Part shown: one piece after another, positions 1 to 10,700 of the stretch | Layout: each line of letters begins with the position of its first letter | Position numbering within the stretch: the stretch's first letter is position 1 | Source: Sthenelais limicola | Lineage: Eukaryota > Annelida > Polychaeta > Phyllodocida > Sigalionidae | DNA length: 64,000 nt | Reading direction: 5' to 3' | Assembly: GCA_942159475.1 (NCBI GenBank) | Contig: OW804096.1 | Coordinates: forward strand, 11,643,871 to 11,707,870 | Position numbers and translations under genes: made by a program | Notes under the pieces: model-generated | What the model was told of the DNA's origin: nothing | Databases searched by the model: none | What the model saw: the letters and a program-made list of their open reading frames with translations, nothing else

Positions 1-236
1 CTGAACTGAGATTTCCTACGATATAAAAATATTAAATATAAACCCACTGTACCTGCATGAGTAAAGTTTGTGTGTAAATTAATTAATTAGATCCGCCATA
101 TTGGCAATGTCATTAGTATATGAATACACTTACTGCATTTCTAATATGAATAATGCATTAATTCACGAAATAATAATTATTACTCCCCCCCCCAACCAAC
201 ACACACATACACACATAAATAAGTTGAATCACTCAC
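1..236. other. Left-edge intronic sequence
   Basis: AT-rich DNA with a CA/CACACATA microsatellite near 195-215 and a run of C at 184-193. It is presumably both MEGF8 intron and the next THAP-gene intron. No coding signal is seen. Confidence 0.4.
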
Positions 237-326
237 CTTTGATGTAGGTATATCATTTTCTGAAGTATCTGCCGACTCATCAACAGGCAGCTCCTCAACA
301 TTCCTCTCTTGGGCTTCAGTAATGAG
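237..326 (-). CDS. THAP-domain protein, putative exon 2
   Basis: Ninety bases, open in phase 0 after exon 1. The acceptor is CATATTAAAG (AG at 328-327) behind a modest pyrimidine stretch, and the donor is a strong AAAG/GTGAGT at 236. It encodes an acidic 30-residue segment containing EAQERNVEELPVDESAD. The gene would continue left of position 1. The acceptor choice is the weak point. Confidence 0.45.
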
Positions 327-459
327 CTTTAATATGAGAAACGGAAATATTGTAATTAAAAAAATACTTTTAAAAGGAATCAGAATAACAGTAATTTGTA
401 TGGGAATCTCAGGCATATTTCTTATTCTATTTTTATTCTGTTCTATTGACAACTCTTAC

Positions 460-969
460 CTCATTCACAAATCTTTTTCGCCGGGCACCACTTGGCCGTG
501 GGGTTTTAGGTGTTGTTATGGTGGCTACGGTTCTTTCATTAGTTGTATTTTTTGTCCCTGTAACTTTAGATTTAGATATCCTTGCTTGCTCGACTTGATC
601 TGCTGTTGGCGTTGGGTGTATAGTTGGAACAGCACATTTAGTCAGCAGTGCCCTACTAGACAAACCCAACTCAAACTGCATCCAGTTTTGGAAGTCATCA
701 GGGTTTCGAAAATGCTTGGAGCAGATCTCCCCTTTACCCTCAGTCCAGTAGCGTGGGTCACGAGTCTTGTTTACAAATTTTATCCACTGTTTTTTCCTAA
801 CTATATCAGTCGGGAAACCATGCATACTTATGCATTTATCTTTGTGGATATTGTTACAGAACATAACAACACATTGTTTACCCGAATGCGGCCGTTTTCT
901 GCGTTTTTCCGGCGGACTTTGAGCAAAAGAATCGTCGGCACTAGGGCTGGCACTATCTAGGGACGCCAT
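460..969 (-). CDS. THAP-domain protein, exon 1
   Basis: ATG at 969 opens 170 codons up to a strong GTAAGA donor at 459. Residues about 25-110 form a THAP C2CH zinc finger: CVVMFC, a Trp in QWIKFV, ICSKHF, and the closing AVPTI motif. THAP fingers bind DNA and occur in cellular transcription factors and in P-element, Harbinger and ISL2EU-type transposon proteins. A basic, Thr/Lys/Pro-rich stretch follows (KTPRPSGARRKRF). It lies antisense inside the MEGF8 intron. Whether it is a host gene or a transposon accessory gene cannot be told because the gene runs off the left edge. Confidence 0.7.
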
Positions 970-1561
970 TATGAGTCTCTCTGAGAGCCTCGGTAGTGGC
1001 CCACCCACCGCTATCCACCTGTGACGTCATGACAGATTGTGGCGCAGTCTGACGGACAATCCACCCGTTTTCTAGCGCACTGGCTAGTAGCGTTTTAAAA
1101 GCTGTTTTATTCATAGAAGAATTCAGAAAAAAATACAAATTCTTTTTGATTTGCAGTTGTAATATAATACAGGACGATTTTAGCCTCCATGGTACATAAC
1201 CCATTGTGTTACACTTTAATCTATGATTTACATTCTCTTTTCCTCATGTGTACATTGATAAGTATGGATCTGTATGAATATGGGGATGCTGTCTTGATGT
1301 GATCCTTGATGTTGAGGTACCGATATAAGACCTTAAAGGTTCCAGTGCACACTTATTAATAATCAATTAGCAGTTACATGCTAATTGATAGTCCAAATAT
1401 TATGCTTACAGATGATTGTTGTTTACTGAGCGATGGCTGTAACATTACGTAACAACATTTAGATCAAATAGCAGTGCTTATCAATCATGATATGGTCAAT
1501 AAAGATATTTTTTAAAAAAAACCTTCTATCTTTAATCTATGATTTACCTTCTCTTTTCCAG
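970..1561. other. MEGF8 intron upstream of w1
   Basis: Contains the THAP gene's 5' flank (CGTCA-bearing stretch near 1020) and no other gene. The segment 1213-1245 (CTTTAATCTATGATTTAC...CTCTTTTCC) is nearly repeated at 1529-1560, directly at the w1 acceptor. So the acceptor's pyrimidine tract has a second copy about 315 bp upstream, but that copy lacks the AG. Confidence 0.6.
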
Positions 1562-1713
1562 CTGGGCAGTCTAGCACCTCCCACCGCGGCAGGTTCTCTC
1601 ACGTGGCCACCGTGGCCTATGGTAACACCCTCATGATATCGGGGGGCTATAGGGGCGGGGTGCTGGGTGACCTTATCGCCTATACTGTACCCTTAGGGGT
1701 GGCCAAGAACTGG
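1562..1713 (+). CDS. MEGF8: MEGF8 exon w1: end of first Kelch propeller
   Basis: Acceptor TTTTCCAG, donor TGG/GTAGGT. Begins with two bases of a split codon and ends in phase 0. Encodes a last Kelch blade: a HRGRFSHVA start, a Gly-Gly pair in LMISGGYRGG, then DLIAYTVP. Human MEGF8 has the same HRGR-SHV...GGY...DLMAY pattern here. Residues 1-50. Confidence 0.88.
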
Positions 1714-4700
1714 GTAGGTACCGGCTCTACTCTCTGGTATAGTATCTTATCTGCTGTAGGCTGCTGTATTTAACCTTTGTTTGACCTTTATCTCAGAGCC
1801 TTAGTCACTGACTAGTGTTTACTATAATAATGCTCTTGATCTCTAGATTATCTGAATTACAAATTATTCATTTTAAATATTCCATTCCTACCCACATATA
1901 ATTTATTAGGATGAAATATTTGAAAATTTGTCAAAAAGGCCTTCTATTTTCCACACGCCTCTTCTTCTTTAACTTAAATAATTGGTTTTAATTTTACACA
2001 TTTAGAAAACTCCTGACTTATGGGATTTCCATTAGTCCAGTCAATCCTTTAATGCTTTTAAAGTATTTAAGTTGATTAGAATGTACTCCAAAAGTTTCCA
2101 ATATTTCCGTAATTTTTATTCGCAAATGCCATTTGCGTGGCGCTAAATAGAAGTACTCCCACAACCCTACGTGTTGCCCATCACAAAAATTCAAATTCAA
2201 CTCTTAAGAAAATATTAATTAGCAGATTCACTTGTTGTCTCTCTATTTTTTGTAAATGTTTTTCTCTCAGAAGTTTCACATTAATGCGCTATGTCTCATT
2301 CTTCGAAACATAACCTGCACAAATTCAGTATCAATAAATCTAAATAGGAATGAACATTTTTTTTTAATAAATTTTATTTGACAACAAATTTCACAATCTG
2401 TGATGAGTCTCATTCTGCCAAAGTACAAAGATTAATTCAGTAATTACATTTACACATTTGAATATTTTAAGCAGTTTAAGTTTAAGGATCATTAATATAT
2501 AGTTTGCCTATGGTGATGAAAGTCTCTAGCATTATCAGAGATGATATCCAATATAATTTAAGCCTTATCAACATTAATAAACATAGAGAATTTCTACTGA
2601 ATCCCTCCCCTTGATCTGTGTACAGGATGACTCACGGTTCCGCCTCAGCGCCGACCACTGCGTCAACCTGACGGATTACGATCACTGCAAGGAGGATCCA
2701 GAATGCGTCTGGTGCATGCAGCTCCCCAACCTCAGTCCAGCTGGTCTGGAGGCAGGTTGCATCCTCAGGAGCAAGGCTAAGGTAAACTATTTATTTATTT
2801 GTTTTGAAAGGAGAACTACCAACTGTTCAGATACGCTTATAGTTGAATTCGTGGGTTGATTCGAGTGATGAACAAACTTCCACCTGCAAATACAGGTTCT
2901 CATCTGATTCAAGATAGATAAAACTATTTAATCATATGCATAGATGATTATTACTATTTCTTATTTTTTCATTCTTTAAATGTGTTACTGTTTCTTTTCG
3001 ATGTCATATATCATAGGCAGCGTATGAAATACGTCCATGGAGGACAATACGTATTTACATTTGAACTTCTGGTATATAAGGGTCAGATTTTCAGAAAATG
3101 TACAATTGGCAGCTGTACACATTTAGTAAATTCTGCTACAATAGGCTGCAATTTGGCCAATACTAGGTAAATTCGAGTATATTCGGCATTGCATTGATTC
3201 TAGCAATCTGTTTGGTTAGGTTGAACTGAATTTTGAACTTGATTTTCGTCTGAAATTTGGGTTATTTGAGAAGATTGGCGAAGTTGAATAGTACATTTTC
3301 TGAAAATCTGACCCATATATTAAATGTCTTGGCCTTGAAATGAATAAAATAAAATTGAAAAAAGAATAATGCCATGGTAAGGTTATTGGTAGGAGCAGTT
3401 CTATTCAATTCATAGATTCTTTTATTTTTGCAGATCTTGAGTTTACAAAGGTACAGAGGTAATTCTATGTCTGATTACAGAAATAAATCTAGTAATCAGT
3501 TGGTAAAATAGCAAGCAATGGCCAATGCGCCTGTGAGAAAGACGTTATGTACGGCGAGTTCTCAGGTATCTGTTCTGCCCTACACACCATGATTATTCTA
3601 TTCTAACCAGTTTTCTGATTCTAATTATTCATTAAATGTACAATAATGTTTCATGTATTGTAGACCTGTGAGAAGGACGTACGATACGGCGAGTGTCCAG
3701 GTATCTGCTATGCCCTACCCACCATACACACCATGATTATATTATTATTATATTCTCTATTGTAGACCTGTGAGAAGGACGTACGGTACGGCGGTGCCCA
3801 GGTATCTGCTATGCCCTACCCACCATACACACCATGATTATATTATTATTATATTCTCTATTGTAGACCTGTGAGAAGGACGTACGATACGGAGAGTGCC
3901 CAGGTATCTGCTATGCCCTACACACCATACACACCATGATTATTAGGAGGGTAGCCTCTAAGTGTTTTTCTGTTTTAAGTTGTATTTTGATTGAATGGGC
4001 GCAGCCTCCTTTTAGTATCACTATAGGAAAGGTATACTCTATACTGAAGGCTCTGTCGCACCCCTGGCTTAGTCTAAATTGGAGGGGTGGCCTGTCAGTG
4101 GCCACATGGGTTTGTTTTGACTGTGTTGGCTGGTGCTGTTAAGTGGAGGAGTGTATTGGCTTGGCCTGTTTGCTGTGAGTGACAGGGAGGGAGGTATACA
4201 GACTGAGTGAGTGCTGTGAGTGACAGGGAGGGAGGTATACAGACTGAGTGAGTGAAGCCTGTTGGCTGTCCTGTTGGCTGTGATTGACAGGGGGTTGGCT
4301 ACGAGGCAGGGGGTTGGCTACTAGGCATTCCTACTAGGCCAGGCCTACAAGTGTGATCTTACAAGCTACATCCTGTAAGATCTTTATCTTTGGATCTGTA
4401 GACTGTCATCTGTACATCTGTGTCAACTGATTTCAGTGAGAGGAAATATCTGAGGAGATCATCAGATAAGTTATGTAACTGAAGTGTAACATCACTGTGA
4501 TATGCCTCCTGCTGATTGTGGCCCAGAGTGGAGGAGGCCAGGTTTGGAAGTGAGTGATGGTTGCCATGACAACATCCATGTGGAGTCATATTCATGGCAA
4601 TGAGGGTTAGTGAGATGAGATGAGCAAAGTGATTTAGTTTTGTGATTTAGTTTACAGTCTAGCTGTAAATGTTACATACTTCTTATACTTTCATATTGTA

Positions 4701-7700
4701 GGGTATTGATGGGATAGAGGTAGGAGCACAGGTTCAACTGAGCAATCCAATGGAACACCCAACAATCGCATGATCCACAAATTAATACGAAAAAAAGAAA
4801 TACAAAAAAAGAACTATATACTAAAAATTAGAAGCAAAAGAAAATAGCAGTTAGGCAAATCAGCTGGGCTACCCTCCTAGTATCGAAAGATACTATAGCA
4901 ATTGGGCAGTTGTATGTTGTCTTGTATTATTATTATATTCTCTATTGTAGACCTGTGAGAAGGACGTACGGTACGGCGAGTGCCCAGGTATCTGCTATGC
5001 CCTACTCACCATGATTATATTATTATTATATTCTCTATTGCAGACCTGTGAGAAGGACGTACGGTACGGCGAGTGCCCAGGTATCTGCTATGCCCTACAC
5101 ACCATGATTATATTATTATTATATTCTCTATTGTAGACCTGTGAGAAGGACGTACGGTACGGCGAGTGCCCAGGTATCTGCTATGCCCTACCCACCATAC
5201 ACACCATGATTATATTATTATTATATTCTCTATTGTAGACCTGTGAGAAGGACGTACGGTACGGCGAGTGCCCAGGTATCTGCTATGCCCTACCCACCAT
5301 GATTATATTATTATTATATTCTCTATTGTAGACCTGTGAGAAGGACGTACGGTACGGCGAGTGCCCAGGTATCTGCTATGCCCTACCCACCATGATTATA
5401 TTATTATTATATTCTCTATTGTAGACCTGTGAGAAGGACGTACGGTACGGCGAGTGCCCAGGTATCTGCTATGCCCTACCCACCATGATTATATTATTAT
5501 TATATTCTCTATTGCAGACCTGTGAGAAGGACGTACGGTACGGAGAGTGCCCAGGTATCTGCTATGCCTTACATGACTGTTCCTCGTGTACTATACAAGG
5601 ACAAGGCGCCCACGTCTCCCAAGACAGACTCCAGAACCTCTTCCACAACGAGAAGTGCTCCTGGTGCGTCAAGGAAGCCAGTTGTCAGAAAGCTGGTGGT
5701 AAGACTTCGCCCTTTTTAGGGTCTTCTTAACATCTAGATACGGGTCAGATTTTCAGAAAATGTACAATCGTCAGCTATACAAATCTAGTAACTCCTGGCA
5801 AATTAAAGTGGAATATTTCAAATGCTATGCATATCGAAGTATCTTTTGCATTGTGTTGATTAAAAGTATCTCTTTCTTAGTTTTAAACTGCATTTTGAAC
5901 GTAACTTTTCTGTTAGATTTGGATTATTTGAGAAGATTGGGGAAGGTGAATTCTACATTTTCAGAAAATTTGACTCAAACATGTTATTCAGCAGACTCAG
6001 TCTACATCAAGCACTCTTCTCAGTCAGGGTTACTACAGGACACGGAAACCTGGAAAATGCTTCAGAAAAAATCCCTACAGGGAAAAATCAGGGAATTTGA
6101 AAATTTTGAGAAATTTAATAATAATACAATTTGATTAAAAAAAATATCTGAAAATAAGTTTCCTTAGCACTCATAAAAGACCTGGCACCCTTGATATTTG
6201 TTAAGAATCCGGGAAAAATACTTTTACTTCTAGTTTTCTGTGGTAACCCTGCTCAGTCCACTAGTTATCAAAATATTACATGTAGTTAAAACATTTTCAA
6301 TACTGTTAAAGTACAGTTCGAAATTACTTCGATGTCTAATTTCAGAATCACATTCTAGAAGTTACTTTAGAAAAGAATACTCATTCTCAATTGCGCTATG
6401 CTACATTATATATATTTTCTTACTAAGTATAGATATTTTGTCTTAAGCCACTGGTTGATTATAAACTTATTGATCAGATTATCTAGAAGTTTAATTATTT
6501 TACTAATTATGTTTAAAAGGTACAGTAATTTCGATGATTGAAACGTATCACTATTGTGAAATATCTCGAAATCCCGTTTTTAAAAAAATGCGCTGATTTA
6601 ATCAATCTATCAATCATTGTTTCAAAGTTGTATAATATATGTTATATGTTATGTAGAAAAGATACAAAAAGATCGATGTGTACACCAAGTCCCGCATTGG
6701 GCGAATGTAATATGACCTACGTCGATATAGATCCTGCTCAATACTCCCGACGAGCTTAAATATTAAATAATTAGCAGAATTTAAAAAACCTAAAACAAAT
6801 TGTACTCTTGAAATGAAACAGGTATTTTGTTTTTCACTTGAGCTATGTGAGAATATCATGTATAAACGATATCAATCTCAATGAAATTTCTTTTAAAAGA
6901 AAAAAGGGGCAAAACTAATGAAAACCATAATATCTTTCAGAACCCAAGAATGCGTGTAACCCGACCATAGGAGACAAGTTTATAGTCGACCCTTGGTGGG
7001 GTAAGAACAGCTCGAGCCTACAGTCTGTAGATCAGTGCCGCCTGGAGGACTACCCGGCCGGCCTACACTGGATCAAGTACCGCCACCCCATGGACATCAA
7101 ACACCCGGACGCTGTGAGTAGTCTTTATTTCCTCGGGATTCCCCTTCTTTTTTTATTCAGGATAGCATATTTTTCAAATCGAAAATTAAGACTCAATAAA
7201 AAATTTCAAAAAAAAAAAAGAAGAAAAATGTTGTTGCAGACGGGGATGAAAGTCTCCAGTATTTCTACTGAAATCTGTATTTTTTAAAACTGATTTATTT
7301 GAATACCGTAAACCGGGGCTACTTTGGCCCAGGCTAAGCAAACTTATGAAAAAAATGATATAAACAAAAATTAGTAAGTATCTGTTTAGGACCCTTTGAG
7401 GGAGAGACCTTCAACATCAATCATATCTGATATAATGCACAGGATTGTTGTAGAAGGATATATGTACTTCGGCCATTGTTTTGGCGACTCGCTCACTTTG
7501 TCGGGGCGGGGCAACTTTGACCCACAGGCGGGGTAACTTTGACCCAAACTGAATTTTTCCTTATACAACCATATTTAATTATTTTTTTTCTATTTTTTTC
7601 TTATTTTTCATAATATTAATTAATCCTTATGCTTTATAGTTTCTAGCTTCTTACTTATTTTAAGAATTTATTCTTCAAATGAGAAAACAACTGGTGACTC

Positions 7701-10700
7701 GCACACGACCAGCATTCAAGAAGAAAATTTCGCAAGTTTTAAGGGAGTTTTATATTCTAGGGGTTGTTTTTTTTTGTTTTTGTTTCTTTCATTTCAATTT
7801 CCACATTTTAACTTATAGAGGCTTATTACCTACTTATCTTTTCATTTATTTTCACTTATGATCTTAATATTACAAAGGAAAAACAAGTTTGGTAAAGTAG
7901 TTTGTAGTGAAAAGTTGTCTAAAATGATCAAAATTTTTAACTATTGACCAAATGATTGACCCATTCTTCAGTTTTTTTTTCATAACAAAGTTTATTCATT
8001 ATAGCCTGCCTTCTTGGCTTCTACATGCTAAACATTTTATTGCAAAACATTATTCCCATTTTGAATGAATTGACTGAAACTACATAAAAAATATAAATAA
8101 AGAATACAAATAAAAAATATAAATAAAAAATATAAATAAAAAATATAAATAAAAAATATAAATAAAAAATATAAATAAAAGATATAAATAAATAGTATCA
8201 CAAGTTGATCATATCATCATCTAACATTACATAACATGTATAACATTGTATGAATCTGTTCAAAATTGACCAGCGATTATTCAGTTTAGGAACACTGAAT
8301 GCCACAAGTTAACATCAAATAACATGTACCGGTATAACATTGTATGAATCTGTTCAAAATTCACCAGCGATTATTCAGTTCAGCAACACTGAATGCCACA
8401 AGTTAACATCAAATAACATGTACTGGTAAAATATTGTATGAATCTGTTCAAAATTCTCCAGCGATTATTCAGTTCAGGAACACTGAATGCCACAAGTTAA
8501 CATCAAATAACATGTACCGGTATAACTTTTTATGAATTTGTTCAAAATTCACCAGCTATTATTCAGTTCAGCAACACTGAATGCCACAAGTTAACATCAA
8601 ATAACATGTACCGGTATAATATTGTATGAATCTATTCAAAATTCTCCAGCGATTATTCAGTTCAGCAACACTGAATGCCACAAGTTAACATCAAATAACA
8701 TGTACCGGTATATCATTGTATGAATCTGTTCAAAATTCACCAGCGATAACTCAGTTCAGGAACACTGAATGCTCCTCGTTTGGATACTTCCTTTGGTTTC
8801 TGGATCACTTGTTTAATGTCCTTTACCTCATAGAAAATTTGGTCCCTCACCTTTGGCCATTTCCAGTTCTGCCCACTTTTTTGCATGACACTGACTTCTG
8901 CGCCAGAGATCTTCTTTGTTTTCACCATTCCAGGAAACAATTCCCCTTCATACTCCACAATAACATGGTCCCCTATGTGCAAGCTGGTAATGAAGACATC
9001 TTCTCTGTCATTGTTTGCGGTTTGCTCCATCTCCTCGGTCTCACTCTCATCATCTTCTTCTCTCTCTTCAGTTGGTTGCGGCATAACATCAGTAATGTCT
9101 GCAGCACTGACACTTTTTCCAGGAACAACATTAACCTTCCTCCTCCTCCTCCTCCTCTCTGGGCACTCCTCACCTCTCAACCTCCCCAGGTGCTGAATAA
9201 AGCTGTCACTCACAAGTAATCTCTGGTCCTCCCTATCAACGGATGGAAGAGTTGCTAAGACCTGCTCTTCATCGAGTGGGTAGATGCCAGCCTTCTTAAA
9301 TCCTGATTGAAGATTCTTTGGACCATTTTGAGCGAGTTTGTCAGTGAGACTCTGGAGTAGGGTGGGAAACTGATCTTTTGGGAGGCCAGTCGCCGAGTGA
9401 CCTTTGCCTGTTTCTTTCCATTTTCCCAAGATTTGTCGCCATGCCATTTTCATTTGGCGGAAGTAGGCGATGTCCAAAGGCTGGGTCAAATGGGTCGAAT
9501 TTGGAGGGAGAGCAACAAACGCAATATCGTTGTCCTCACACTTCTTCAGTACTGCCACACTGATGTGAGAAGAAAGGTTGTCACCAATCAGCACCTTCTT
9601 GCCATGCTGCATCTTGAGGCGTGGCAAGACAAGCTGGAAAAACCAGTCTTCAAATGTAGCATTGTCAAACCATCCACTTTTAGTACGGTTATATCGAGCA
9701 TTCACAGGTCCCCCCTCTGTCCATGTTGTCCACATTGACTCCGCCTTGTAGACTGTGTATGGTGGCAGGACTTCCCCTGAAAAATGATAAAAACTCTGTC
9801 TCAGAAAACAAAAACATTGATTGGACATTCAAACACAATGGTGCATTACATACATGACATGATAAAAGTTGATAGAAAGACTTTCTGCATAGAGCAGGGT
9901 AACTTCTTAATGCACATATATATTATTTTTAGTTTGTATAGAGGCTATGGAATAACATATTTTCCTGAATGGGAAGATGAACAAATATACCATTGTCTTA
10001 TAGCATATACAGGTATACTACAGAGCACATAATGATTCTAGATTAAGTTAAAAAGAATTTGAAAAGGAACTTTACCAGCAGCACTCCCACAGAACATGAG
10101 CGAAATAGCTGTCTTGGTACTATTTATTATCCTCTCTGGGTGCTTCACCCCTCTCTTTGTGATGATCCTCTTATTGCCCGGATCATCCGTCAAGTTTGTT
10201 TCGTCATAATTCCAGATGTGAGATGCTGGAATATCCTTCACTTCGACGCTGAGATTTTGGAAATAGGTCTTAACAGTTTCCATAGAAACTTCGGCTCGTC
10301 TTCTTTTAATGTTGTTGGATAGTCGTTCCGACAGGTCTTGCCTTCTCTTCAAAAAGCCTGTTACCCAATCATCCCCAGGCATATTATTTTTAAACTGGTC
10401 AATCGTCCTTGAGGTTGTATCAAGATAGGACTTGATGATGAATCGCAGGTCCATGGTGTCCACTGGGAAACCGAAGTCAGACATCTTTATTATGTGGTGG
10501 GCAAAGATTTCTTCCTCAGTATTAGAAAAAACTTTTGGTCTGCCAACAGTGGCTGAATGGTGCCCTCGCAGTTTGTATTTGAGCTTGCTCCTAGAAACAT
10601 TGAACATTGCTGCTGCTTGGCGCTGCGTCATCCTGTTTGAGCGTATAGCCTCTAGTGCATTGGCTAGGTCCGCTTCACTGAAGTCGTTGTACTTCCTAGT

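Noticed and set aside
3511..5517. Satellite copies before w3 as true MEGF8 exons
   Set aside because: 37-nt segments shift frame and most carry TAG at the acceptor; w2 joins w3 in phase 0 without them. Alternative use is kept only as a finding.
9378..9738. Plus-strand ORFs over the transposase
   Set aside because: Antisense shadows of the pogo transposase exon.
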